Origin: Aliidiomarina iranensis
GTDB lineage: Bacteria > Pseudomonadota > Gammaproteobacteria > Enterobacterales > Alteromonadaceae
Length of the DNA: 64,000 bases
Reading direction: 5' to 3'
NCBI RefSeq assembly: GCF_003987135.1
Contig: NZ_PIPJ01000001.1
Location: 558,001 to 622,000 of the forward strand
In this document: in pieces, positions 56,220 through 64,000 of the stretch
Position numbering within the stretch: the stretch's first letter is position 1
Layout of the letters: every line of letters begins with the position of its first letter
The notes under the pieces: model-generated
The model's database searches: none
What the model saw: only the letters and a program-made list of their open reading frames with translations
What the model was told of the DNA's origin: nothing
Made by a program: the position numbers and the translations under genes

Positions 56220-57593
56220 TTAGTAGCGGTACTCGTCAGGCTTGAATGGGCCTTCAACCGGAACGCCAATGTACTCTGATTGTTGGCTGGTCATTTTCGT
56301 AATTACACCACCAAAACCTTCTACCATGTAGCGCGCTACTTCTTCATCGAGCTGTTTCGGCAATACTTCTACCGTTAAATTCGCTTGCTTGTCGGCATCC
56401 GACATAGCCGCGTATTTCTTCTCGAACAAGTGAATTTGCGCTAATACTTGGTTTGCGAAAGAACCATCCATAATGCGGCTCGGGTGGCCTGTTGCATTGC
56501 CTAGGTTTACCAAGCGGCCTTCTGATAACAAAATGAGGTAATCATCTTTGGCATCAGAGCGGAATACCGTGTGTACCTGTGCTTTCACTTCTTCCCAGCG
56601 CCAATTTTTGCGCATGAATGCGGTATCGATTTCGTTATCGAAATGGCCAATATTTGATACCACAGCACCATTTTTCAGCGCAGAAAGAATGTATTGATCA
56701 CATACATTCACGTTGCCCGTGGTGGTAACGATTAAATCAGTGTTGCCCAACAACTCTTTATCGATAGTTGAACCGTCACCAGCATTCACACCACCGATAT
56801 ATGGGGAAACAACTTCGTAACCATCCATGCAAGCTTGCATGGCACAAATCGGATCGATTTCAGTTACTTTAACAATCATGCCTTCTTGGCGTAATGATGC
56901 AGCAGAGCCTTTGCCCACATCGCCGTAGCCAATAACCAAAGCTTTCTTACCTGATAACAAGTGATCGGTAGCGCGTTTAATCGCATCATTTAGCGAGTGG
57001 CGGCAGCCATATTTGTTATCATTCTTTGATTTGGTTACTGAATCATTTACGTTGATGGCAGGAACTTTCAATGTGCCTTTTTTCAACATCTCTAATAAAC
57101 GGTGAACACCAGTTGTCGTTTCTTCGGTAATGCCGTGAATTTTTTCTAGCATTTCCGGGAATTGATCATGAATGAGTAGGGTTAAATCACCACCATCGTC
57201 CAAAATCATGTTGGCGTCCCAAAGTTCACCATCTTTCTTACATGTTTGCTCTAAGCACCATTCATATTCTTCTTCCGTTTCGCCTTTCCACGCGAACACC
57301 GGAATACCAGCAGCAGCCATAGCTGCAGCCGCGTGATCTTGCGTAGAGAAAATATTGCACGACGACCAGCGCACTTCAGCACCAAGCTCAATAAGGGTTT
57401 CAATCAGAACCGCTGTTTGAATCGTCATGTGAATGCAGCCGATAATCCGCGCATCTTTCAATGGCTTTGCGGCTGAATACTTACGGCGAATCGCCATTAA
57501 TGCAGGCATTTCTGATTCTGCAATTTGAATCTCTTTACGGCCGTAATCCGCAAGGTTGATATCAGCTACTTTGTAATCTTGAAAAGAAGTCAT
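56220..57593 (-). CDS. ahcY: S-adenosylhomocysteine hydrolase
   Basis: A 457-residue enzyme that splits S-adenosylhomocysteine into adenosine and homocysteine, relieving inhibition of methyltransferases. The NAD-binding motif is [14 protein letters not shown], with [33 protein letters not shown] and [15 protein letters not shown] in the usual order and PDEYRY at the C-terminus. The ATG at 57593 (MTSFQDYK) has GAGAG before it; the frame extends 21 bases further. The adenosine kinase gene ends 29 bp upstream, so the two enzymes form one operon. No SAH riboswitch was recognised. Confidence 0.96.
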   Translation of the reverse strand: MTSFQDYKVADINLADYGRKEIQIAESEMPALMAIRRKYSAAKPLKDARIIGCIHMTIQTAVLIETLIELGAEVRWSSCNIFSTQDHAAAAMAAAGIPVFAWKGETEEEYEWCLEQTCKKDGELWDANMILDDGGDLTLLIHDQFPEMLEKIHGITEETTTGVHRLLEMLKKGTLKVPAINVNDSVTKSKNDNKYGCRHSLNDAIKRATDHLLSGKKALVIGYGDVGKGSAASLRQEGMIVKVTEIDPICAMQACMDGYEVVSPYIGGVNAGDGSTIDKELLGNTDLIVTTTGNVNVCDQYILSALKNGAVVSNIGHFDNEIDTAFMRKNWRWEEVKAQVHTVFRSDAKDDYLILLSEGRLVNLGNATGHPSRIMDGSFANQVLAQIHLFEKKYAAMSDADKQANLTVEVLPKQLDEEVARYMVEGFGGVITKMTSQQSEYIGVPVEGPFKPDEYRY

Positions 57594-57622
57594 TCTACTC
57601 TCTCGTATCTGCAAATTTGAAT

Positions 57623-58639
57623 TTATGCTGAAAGGTGTTCAGCAAGATTTAATTCTTGCAAAATTTGCTGTTGCGTTTCGGTACTCAAACGAGGCCCGTA
57701 ATTGCTCACAATTTCTGCTGCCGAACGGCTCGCAAGTGTGCCAGCCTGTGCAGGTGTTAGCCCCTGCGTAATGCCAAATAAATAAGCGCCGGCGAACATA
57801 TCGCCCGCACCATTGGTATCAATTGCTGTAACTTTAAAACCAGGTACTTGAATACGGTGCTCGCGGGTGCCAATAATAGCACCCTCTTTGCCGCGGGTGA
57901 TCACCACCTGCTTGGCTACATCGAGTAACGCATTCATAGCTGGCTCTAAACCTTCACATCCGGTGTAGATTTCTGCTTCTTCTTGGTTGCAGAAAAGGAT
58001 ATCTACCCCGGGTGTTAGAAACTCATCTAAGCCTTCTTTAAAATATTTCACCATGGATGAATCTGAAAAAGTAAGGGCAATGCGAGTATCATTTTGTTCT
58101 GCTACTTCACGCGCCTCGCGAACGGCAGCGCGAGCAATTTCCGAAGTAGCTAAATAACCTTCAATGTACAAATATTTCGAGTCAGCCACTTTTTCAGGCT
58201 CTAACTCTTCACTTGAAAAATCAATGGTAATACCCAAAAACGTGCACATAGTGCGTTCAGCATCAGGTGTAACCATCACCACACACTTGCCCGTGTGGCC
58301 ATCGTTATCTTGCTTTACCAAATGGGTGCTTACTCCAGCGCGCTCGAGGTCAGCTTGATAAAAGTTACCGTCGTCGTCATTGGCTACTTTACAACAATAA
58401 AAGGCCTTGCCACCGAATTGGCTAAAGGCTACTAAACTGTTGGCAGCTGAACCGCCACCCACGCGCTTTTCGAGAGTGAACTCTTTATGTAGCTCACTCA
58501 ATAGCAACTGCTGCTGAGCTTCATCAAGCAACGTCATGATGCTTTTTTCAATTTTATGGCGTGCCAAGAATTCGTCGGTTACTTTAAATTCTTGATCTAC
58601 CAAGGCGTTTCCCACGCCAATTACATCGTAAGATTTCAT
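57623..58639 (-). CDS. Adenosine kinase (PfkB family)
   Basis: A 338-residue sugar kinase of the PfkB family. [20 protein letters not shown] is the N-terminal PfkB signature, [13 protein letters not shown] follows, and the C-terminal catalytic motif is [16 protein letters not shown] (Asp of GAGD as base). Directly upstream of ahcY with a 29-bp gap, which argues for adenosine as substrate: the pair would remove the adenosine that SAH hydrolase releases, pulling that reversible reaction forward. The start ATG at 58639 has no strong ribosome binding site. A TATAAT on this strand at 58686-58681 probably drives the operon. Confidence 0.86.
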   Translation of the reverse strand: MKSYDVIGVGNALVDQEFKVTDEFLARHKIEKSIMTLLDEAQQQLLLSELHKEFTLEKRVGGGSAANSLVAFSQFGGKAFYCCKVANDDDGNFYQADLERAGVSTHLVKQDNDGHTGKCVVMVTPDAERTMCTFLGITIDFSSEELEPEKVADSKYLYIEGYLATSEIARAAVREAREVAEQNDTRIALTFSDSSMVKYFKEGLDEFLTPGVDILFCNQEEAEIYTGCEGLEPAMNALLDVAKQVVITRGKEGAIIGTREHRIQVPGFKVTAIDTNGAGDMFAGAYLFGITQGLTPAQAGTLASRSAAEIVSNYGPRLSTETQQQILQELNLAEHLSA

Positions 58640-58680
58640 TACGCTTATTTCACGCTAGCTGAGTTAAAATTAGACGCAAG

Positions 58681-58686
58681 ATTATA
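58681..58686 (-). promoter_or_regulatory. -10 box of the adenosine kinase-ahcY operon
   Basis: ATTATA on the plus strand is a perfect TATAAT on the minus strand, 42 bp upstream of the kinase start. No matching -35 of good quality was seen. Confidence 0.55.
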
Positions 58687-58882
58687 CAGGATTTTGCGCA
58701 CGATATCCGCCAGTATTTTTTTCTGCTGCTATGCCGCCAAAGAAGCTGATCGGAGTAAAAGCGTAAACCAATCTGTGTGGGCATCGGCGTTGGCTTGTAG
58801 TACAGTAAATGCCTCACGAAAACTTATGTTACCTCCGCTACGAGCACAGATGATTACGTAGCAAAAGAAGGATTTGGATTGC

Positions 58883-59248
58883 ATGACGACAAGAAATTCT
58901 AACGAAATCGATTGGGCATTGTTGCAGCAGTATCAGCAAATTTTGGGGATTCAGGGCATAGCCGATAGCTTCACAATGTTTTTGCAGGTTTTACCGGATT
59001 ATCAGGCTGAACTAGAACGCCTGGTGGCTACTCGCGATGAAGCGGCTGTTCGTTCCCATGCCCATAAAATAAAGGGTAGTTGTCGTTCGCTTGGCTTTCA
59101 GCGTTTAGGTGAGGAAATGCAATTTATCGAGAAAGAACCTTGGCAATGGGGGCAAGTTGAGAGCCTGATAGCAGAATGGCCGCACCACTATTCAGCGGAT
59201 ACGACCATGGTAGAAAACTGGCTTGCGGGTTTACGCAAGGATTCCTAA
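58883..59248 (+). CDS. Free-standing Hpt phosphotransfer protein
   Basis: A 121-residue helical protein of the Hpt family. The phospho-accepting His is in RSHAHKIKGSCRSLG (HxxKGS motif, about residue 59). It has no kinase or receiver domain, so it must pass phosphate between separate proteins. It lies head to tail against the ArcA-like gene (convergent, 32-bp gap), and a sensor kinase without its own Hpt follows. Shewanella uses a free HptA in its Arc pathway, which gives a model. The start at 58883 was preferred to TTG 58874; GGAT precedes it. Role in Arc signalling is inferred from location. Confidence 0.85.
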   Translation: MTTRNSNEIDWALLQQYQQILGIQGIADSFTMFLQVLPDYQAELERLVATRDEAAVRSHAHKIKGSCRSLGFQRLGEEMQFIEKEPWQWGQVESLIAEWPHHYSADTTMVENWLAGLRKDS

Positions 59249-59280
59249 GTTTTCGCTTTAGCAAATATCTGGGCAGCTAA

Positions 59281-60021
59281 TTAAGAAGCAACCTTAATAT
59301 CCACATCGCCTACAAAACGATAACCTTCACCATGAATCGTGGTAATTAGGTTTGGTGTTTCTGGATGAGCCTCGAAATGCCGGCGGATACGGCGAATAGC
59401 AACATCCACTGTGCGATCGTTCGGGCGTAGCTCGCGATCTAACATTTTGCGAACTAATGTATCACGGTCATGAATTTTGCCAGGCTGGGTTAAAAATAGT
59501 TCCAATGCCCGGTACTCACTTTTCGGCAAACGGAACATTTTCTTATCTGGGGCAAATAAACAACGGCTATCGCAATCTAGTATCCAGCCGCTGAAGTGAT
59601 ATTGTTTACTGCCGTCAACCTGATTTTCTCGCGGCTCGTTAATTTGCTCTATGCGGCGCGCTAGGTTGCGCACTCGCACCGTAAGTTCGCGAGGGTTATA
59701 AGGTTTGATCAGATAATCATCAGCGCCAAGTTCTAACGCTAGCAAGCGATCTTCATCGCTATCACGGCCGGTAAGGAATACCAAACCGATGTTGTTCTGC
59801 TCGCGCAAGGATTCAGCAAGTTCTAAACCGCTTTGGCCCGGTAAATTAACATCCATAATAATGATATCAATTTGCTGTTGCGCCATGATGTGTTCCATCT
59901 GGCGGCCATCGGCAGCATCAAATACTTCATAGCCTTCTTGCTGGAATAAGCGTGTGAGTGTTTGGCGGGTTACCACCTCATCTTCCACAATCAGAAGTTT
60001 CACGTTCGTTGTTTGTTCCAT
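59281..60021 (-). CDS. arcA: ArcA-like OmpR-family response regulator
   Basis: A 246-residue two-component regulator. The receiver has EDE, the phospho-acceptor Asp in IIIMDVNLPGQSGLE, the Thr in LTGRDSDED and the Lys in LIKPYNPREL. The DNA-binding domain (about residues 145-240) has FSGWILDCDSR, RLPKSEYRALELF, PGKIHDRDTL, RTVDVAIRRIRRHFE and TTIHGEGYRFVGD, which match ArcA better than TorR. ArcA is the anoxic redox regulator that controls TCA and respiration genes. Sensor gene upstream after a 141-bp gap, Hpt gene downstream and convergent. The ArcB-type hybrid kinase is not in this window. Confidence 0.85.
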   Translation of the reverse strand: MEQTTNVKLLIVEDEVVTRQTLTRLFQQEGYEVFDAADGRQMEHIMAQQQIDIIIMDVNLPGQSGLELAESLREQNNIGLVFLTGRDSDEDRLLALELGADDYLIKPYNPRELTVRVRNLARRIEQINEPRENQVDGSKQYHFSGWILDCDSRCLFAPDKKMFRLPKSEYRALELFLTQPGKIHDRDTLVRKMLDRELRPNDRTVDVAIRRIRRHFEAHPETPNLITTIHGEGYRFVGDVDIKVAS

Positions 60022-60162
60022 GGTGTTTTCTGAACTCCGCGTTCGATTGCTAATGAAATAGAACTGCTGATAAATATGCTTGAATGTATAAGGATAAGTT
60101 TTTCAAGTTAATAAAAGCAAGTAAGTTCGTATATTTTTAACAAAACTTAATCAGATTGTATA

Positions 60163-62019
60163 TTAATTATTCGAGGTGGGGATTTTTATTGTAAATTGAG
60201 TTCCATGTTCAGCGTTATGGTTGTCATTATCTTCAGTGCTAGTAAGCGGTAAGCTTTGGCATTCGATATCACCATTGAGCAACTGGGTAACCCAGTTAAA
60301 TACCTGATATAACGCTAATCCCGCGTTGTTCTGTTCGGGCGCACTCAAAACGAAAGGCTGGAATATCTTAGTTCTTAATGCTGGCTCAATGCCTGCGCCG
60401 TTATCGGCCACCTGCACTAAAAGCATGTTGTTTTTCAACTCAAAAGCCACTTCAATAAGTAATGGTTGATAAGTGCCGGAAGCATCTTTGTAAGCCCCAT
60501 GCGCGATAGCATGATCAATAATCTCGAGTAGTACTTGTTCAAGCGTTAATACCCGCAGCTTAAGAGTATCTTTGCTGTTACCAGTATGGCTCTGCAAAAC
60601 ACGGGTTATGCCAGAACCCGTTTTGTTTGCAGTATCAGTGATGTTGCGAAAAACAAGCTGTACATGTTCTGGCAACTTCCGGCCGGTATGAACCGCATGT
60701 TCCATGCGTTGAATAAAGGCGTAGAGAGTTATCGTTCTTGGTTTATCGTTGCGGTTTAACACCACAATTTCTTGGTAATGGCGAATTAAATCTGCACACT
60801 TACTTAGGTTTGCCATGATTGCGCGCAAACTTGCCTGCTCTTTCACTAAATATTCACTTAGCTTCATTTCTGTGAGAGCTTTTGTGGAAAGCGATTTCTG
60901 AACGGTTTCCTGTTGCTCTTGCACAAGTCTGGTAGCGGCCATGCTGGCATCAATAGGCGTGGCTAACTCGTGTGCAATTCTATTAATTAGATCGCTAAAT
61001 GAAGCCAGCTTGTCTCGTTCAAACTGCTGTTGTTGGTGGCTATGTAGAGTTTCTAACGCTACTGTAAGCTTGTTGTTTAATGCTGATAAACGCTCAGTAC
61101 GCGCCGTTACTTCGGCTTCCAATTCATCATTCGCTTTTTGCGCTTGTGCTGCACTATGTTCAGCGTAACGCTTTTCATGCCGATACTTCTCTAAAACTCG
61201 TTTTACCTGCAGGCGAACATCCGTAAACTCTTCGGGGAAATCTCGATCTTCATCAAGGTTAAAGGATTGGTCTTGGCTTGCTTTAGCTATGGTTCTGCTC
61301 AAGCGCTCTAGGCTCGATGCCATAGTGCGGGCAAAGAATTTAACACTTAGTGAAACACTCAACATCACAGCAATGAAAGCAACAACGCTGGTAAATACTT
61401 GCCGCCGATGCGCACTTTGTACTTGCGCTAACGAAGCACGAAGATAAATGTAGCCGGCTAAATCACTGTCACTTTGCCATTGGTTGTTCCAATCTTGGCT
61501 TTTAAATATTGGTTGCACAATCTCCAAATAATCAGCGGTAAATTGAAAATTGGGTAAGGTTTTGATGCGTGCACTTTGTGAGTTCAGGGCAGAGCGGCCA
61601 GTGGCTGTATACGTATTTAGGAGTTGCGGTTCAGCAGCGGGTGAGCTCAAAGTATAGAGATGAACATGTTCAAGAAAATCGTGTGCGGCTAAACCACGGA
61701 AAAGCAGCTCCATTTGCTCACGAGTGAGTGCATTACTCATTAAATTACTGGACGGTGAATTGTTCTGTGCTGAGCTATCCGGCGAGTTGTTCGCTAAGTT
61801 GTGCGCTATCGCAGCGCTCGGTGGTGTTGCTAAATTACTTGCCTGCAGTGCGAGTTGTTGCGCTAACGCTTCGGCTCGATTCGCTAAGCCTCGGCGCTCA
61901 GAATCGGAAACCAAAAGAATAGCAACAGCCGAAAATAACAACATGGCTAAGGCAACAATGCCCGCAATGATGATATTCAGGCGGCTACTTAACGACCACT
62001 TTTGCGTGTTTTCAGGCAT
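60163..62019 (-). CDS. Membrane sensor histidine kinase with altered N-box
   Basis: A 618-residue sensor. TM1 is about residues 16-36 (LNIIIAGIVALAMLLFS), a periplasmic region of some 170 residues follows with Ser/Asn-rich parts, and TM2 is about 212-232. A HAMP-like segment and a coiled coil (about 290-360) lead to the kinase core: H-box IAHELATPIDA (about 364), then G1 DNGAGI and a G2-like NAGLALY. The N-box is abnormal: the usual N-x-x-x-NA-x-x-H is EIIDHAIAHG, so the Mg-binding Asn is replaced by His. It has no receiver or Hpt domain. It probably works with the ArcA-like and Hpt genes beside it, but its kinase activity is open to question. The ATG at 62019 was chosen over TTG 62025. Confidence 0.82.
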   Translation of the reverse strand: MPENTQKWSLSSRLNIIIAGIVALAMLLFSAVAILLVSDSERRGLANRAEALAQQLALQASNLATPPSAAIAHNLANNSPDSSAQNNSPSSNLMSNALTREQMELLFRGLAAHDFLEHVHLYTLSSPAAEPQLLNTYTATGRSALNSQSARIKTLPNFQFTADYLEIVQPIFKSQDWNNQWQSDSDLAGYIYLRASLAQVQSAHRRQVFTSVVAFIAVMLSVSLSVKFFARTMASSLERLSRTIAKASQDQSFNLDEDRDFPEEFTDVRLQVKRVLEKYRHEKRYAEHSAAQAQKANDELEAEVTARTERLSALNNKLTVALETLHSHQQQQFERDKLASFSDLINRIAHELATPIDASMAATRLVQEQQETVQKSLSTKALTEMKLSEYLVKEQASLRAIMANLSKCADLIRHYQEIVVLNRNDKPRTITLYAFIQRMEHAVHTGRKLPEHVQLVFRNITDTANKTGSGITRVLQSHTGNSKDTLKLRVLTLEQVLLEIIDHAIAHGAYKDASGTYQPLLIEVAFELKNNMLLVQVADNGAGIEPALRTKIFQPFVLSAPEQNNAGLALYQVFNWVTQLLNGDIECQSLPLTSTEDNDNHNAEHGTQFTIKIPTSNN

Positions 62020-62104
62020 TTTCAATCGCTCTTTTGATCAGTATTTGCGCTTTATTTGTTGAAACATGCTTGTGAACCCTCAACGCTCGCCTTAACTTAT
62101 CCTG

Positions 62105-63271
62105 TTATAATGCACGGTTGCTGGCATGCCAAACGGTGAATTTAGGTGTGTGCGCTAAAATATTCACATATTTAAAGTTTTCACTTAACGCCTCGCGATA
62201 GGGCAAAAAGGTATTAGCAACGATTAGTAGCGAACCATCGGCTTTGAGTTTATTGCGGCTCTCGCGAATAAAATCCTGGGTGATTTTATAATCAGTTTGT
62301 TTACCAGAGTGGAAGGGCGGGTTACTAATAATCCACTGATAGTGTCCATGAACATGAGCCAAGCCATCACTGGCAAAAATTTCAGCGTGAACACCTAAGT
62401 TCTCTAATGTCGATTTCGTTGCTTCCAGCGCGAGTACATTAATATCCACAGCGCTGATTTCGATTGGCGAAAACCGTTTTGCCAAATACGCGCTAATCAC
62501 CCCGGCACCACAACCGAAATCAAGCACTTTACCGCTGATTTTCTCGGGCAGGTTTTCCAATAATAACTGCGTGCCCAAATCGAGGTGGCCGCTGCTGAAT
62601 ACACCGGGTAGATTGGTGATCGCTAAGCTTTCTTGGTTATTTTGTTGATTGCTTTTGAGCTGCTTACTGGCAGTTGCAGAGGGCAGCATTACGTTATAGG
62701 TGCTAAGGAACTCGGCTAGTTGAAAAGGGGCTGTGCTCAAAAGAGCGCCGCTCAAAAGCTGGCAATGATTGCCGCTCGCTAATTTAGCAAATTTTTGCCA
62801 ACCGGCATGCTCTTGTTTTAAGTAAGAGCGGATACCTGTTTCGTTATGGCCCACAAGCCAGATTGGTGTGCCTACCGGCACCACAGCTCGCAAATTGGCT
62901 AGGAGCATCCGAGAAAGTTGTTTCTCTTTCGGAATGTTAAGAATTACGCCAGCTACCTGCTGTTTAGCGGTTAGGTACGCCTGAAATAGCGAGGAACTAT
63001 ACCCGATGCTATCTGCACCACTTGCTGGCTGTGTTTCCTGTTCAGTGGGCGGTTCATTGGCACCGCTGAAAACCGCTTGTGCAACTTTATCAGCGCCTAG
63101 AGCTTGTGCGTTCAGCACCCAGCTGGTGCAGTTGAAGCCCGCATGGGCAAGTTGTTCAGCCATACCCACACTTGGGTTTACGAGGAGAACTCTGGCGCCG
63201 CGCTCGCTCCCAAGTTGAGCATGTATCAAATCAGCTTGGCGAATTAATAATTTTGTGGCTGCTCCCGACAT
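62105..63271 (-). CDS. rsmC: 16S rRNA (guanine1207-N2)-methyltransferase RsmC
   Basis: A 388-residue methyltransferase. The C-terminal half is catalytic: VLDFGCGAGVISAYLAKRF is the SAM-binding motif I, ISAVDINVLALEATKSTLEN motif II, and ISNPPFHSG the catalytic motif (NPPF) for guanine N2 methylation in 16S rRNA; LLIVANTFLPYREAL follows. The N-terminal half is the degenerate, non-catalytic RsmC domain (VLLVNPSVGMAEQL). The protein is about 45 residues longer than E. coli RsmC because of Gln/Asn/Ser-rich linkers (near residues 75-90 and 205-220). RlmG is the closest alternative. Confidence 0.88.
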   Translation of the reverse strand: MSGAATKLLIRQADLIHAQLGSERGARVLLVNPSVGMAEQLAHAGFNCTSWVLNAQALGADKVAQAVFSGANEPPTEQETQPASGADSIGYSSSLFQAYLTAKQQVAGVILNIPKEKQLSRMLLANLRAVVPVGTPIWLVGHNETGIRSYLKQEHAGWQKFAKLASGNHCQLLSGALLSTAPFQLAEFLSTYNVMLPSATASKQLKSNQQNNQESLAITNLPGVFSSGHLDLGTQLLLENLPEKISGKVLDFGCGAGVISAYLAKRFSPIEISAVDINVLALEATKSTLENLGVHAEIFASDGLAHVHGHYQWIISNPPFHSGKQTDYKITQDFIRESRNKLKADGSLLIVANTFLPYREALSENFKYVNILAHTPKFTVWHASNRAL

Positions 63272-63338
63272 GGTGGCCCTTTTAAAATCTTTTTATTTAT
63301 GTTTTTCAATAATTCTTCGCATAACGCTCTGCGCAACT

Positions 63339-63488
63339 TTCGCATGGTCCTTCGCATGATCCTTCGCATGATCCTTCGCATGATCCTTCGCATGGCTCTT
63401 CGCATGGTGATGCGCGTGGTCTTGTGCATAGCTTTCTGCGAAAATGCCGGCTCACGCTTCTCAACCTGTTCACGCTACTCAACCTGTT
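63339..63488. repeat. Short tandem repeats upstream of rsmC
   Basis: Six copies of a 12-bp unit TTCGCATGATCC (63339-63410; three central copies exact), then two copies of an 18-bp unit CACGCTTCTCAACCTGTT (63453-63488). The open frames here translate the repeats and are not genes. Confidence 0.88.
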
Positions 63489-63514
63489 CACGGTATTGAC
63501 GCTGCTTGCCCCGA

Positions 63515-64000
63515 TTAGCTGGGCCGATCTGGGTAGGCTTCAACAAACATATCCACCATCTCGGAGGCGTTAGGAATTTCAGTGGCATCAAAGCAGGCAA
63601 TATGAAATAGCGCCTCGCCCTCATTACTTACTGGAATATTACTAATACCAATCACAATGCCGCTCACTATTGAGTAAATACAGGTATGCTCACCACCATG
63701 AGGCGGCGCTACATGCGCCAAAAGCTGGCCCCGATGCACCGTTTGCCCAAGCTCAACTTTAGCCAGAACTAAACCATCACCCTCACTGCGCACCCAAACC
63801 GAACGCTGAGCAAAAACCGGCGTTACTTTTTTCCGAGTGCGGCGGCCTTTCATCATTTTCAGCATTTTCATTACATTGGTCACGCCATTTACACCGGCTC
63901 GAATCGCCGAGTAATCAAAGCGTAATGCTTCGCCTGCTTCATAAAGAATAAGCGGAATATTTAATTCAGAGGCTTGTGAGCGCAGCGAGCCATCGCGATC
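63515..64000 (-). CDS. Succinylglutamate desuccinylase/aspartoacylase-family protein, C-terminal part
   Basis: The frame is open to the window edge, so the 5' end is missing; 161 residues are visible. ASELNIPLILYEAGEALRFD, YSAIRAGVNGVTNVMKML and PVFAQRSVWVRSEGDGLVLA, then GIVIGISNIPVSNEGEALFH match the C-terminal half of the AstE/AspA zinc amidohydrolases (M14-like) with their beta-barrel end domain. They remove an acyl group from an amino acid or related small molecule. Zinc ligands lie in the missing N-terminal part. The substrate cannot be determined. Confidence 0.82.
   Translation of the reverse strand, partial: DRDGSLRSQASELNIPLILYEAGEALRFDYSAIRAGVNGVTNVMKMLKMMKGRRTRKKVTPVFAQRSVWVRSEGDGLVLAKVELGQTVHRGQLLAHVAPPHGGEHTCIYSIVSGIVIGISNIPVSNEGEALFHIACFDATEIPNASEMVDMFVEAYPDRPS

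Noticed and set aside
58640-58880. SAH riboswitch upstream of the adenosine kinase-ahcY operon
   Set aside because: The conserved SAH-riboswitch core was not recognised; only a promoter-like TATAAT and a short leader are visible.
63244-63491. Short frames on both strands (MRRIMRR and MILRMILRM repeats)
   Set aside because: They translate the 12-bp tandem repeat and have no independent coding signal.

Overview
The window reads as the chromosome of a marine, heterotrophic gammaproteobacterium of the Alteromonadales type, most likely Idiomarinaceae (Idiomarina, Aliidiomarina or Pseudidiomarina). The call is an inference from gene order (argR divergent from mdh; ispB divergent from rplU-rpmA, then obgE and folA), from an ArcA-type regulator beside a free-standing Hpt protein, and from a large outfit of secreted and periplasmic peptidases (M13, a DUF5117-type metalloprotease, S10, gamma-glutamyltransferase, an S33/TAP-like hydrolase) that fits peptide-based nutrition. 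No rRNA, tRNA, prophage or CRISPR array was seen.

Layout. 1-4425: pyruvate dehydrogenase operon aceE(partial)-aceF-lpd with its terminator. About 4.7-10.8 kb: an accessory island. It is an array of integron gene cassettes with no integrase in the window. Small cassette genes (zinc-ribbon membrane proteins, a secreted protein, a lipoprotein, a Phd/RelE toxin-antitoxin pair) are each closed by an attC-like palindrome. In three consecutive cassettes the bases at the cassette start are the exact reverse complement of the start of that cassette's own attC, as integron recombination requires. The array is decaying: it holds a broken IS110-family transposase, remnants of two antitoxin genes joined head to head, and a beta-lactamase-fold serine hydrolase whose attC is missing. 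10.8-27.4 kb: a deaminase, a secreted ParB-like/inorganic pyrophosphatase fusion, a TonB-dependent receptor, a PAS-GGDEF cyclase, a phospholipase D-like protein, ribA, two metallopeptidases separated by a tandem 120-bp palindromic repeat, a membrane glycerophosphodiesterase, ogt and a lipoprotein. 27.4-36.3 kb: an RND efflux pair with a divergent LysR regulator, chrA, a CPA2 antiporter and a YqiA-like hydrolase.

36.4-64 kb is mostly core genome: acnB, a toxin remnant, ggt, an S10 peptidase, a glycosyltransferase, a DyP-like protein without its catalytic Asp, argR, mdh, ispB, rplU-rpmA-obgE, folA, a secreted hydrolase with an ABC exporter and an FAD oxidoreductase, a GNAT protein with a Cys-rich tail, the adenosine kinase-SAH hydrolase operon, an Hpt/ArcA/sensor-kinase cluster, rsmC, and the end of an AspA/AstE-family gene running off the right edge. 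AceEF-Lpd, AcnB and Mdh are central carbon enzymes, and the ArcA-like regulator in the same window belongs to a family that controls such genes in relatives. AhcY and the adenosine kinase together clear S-adenosylhomocysteine.
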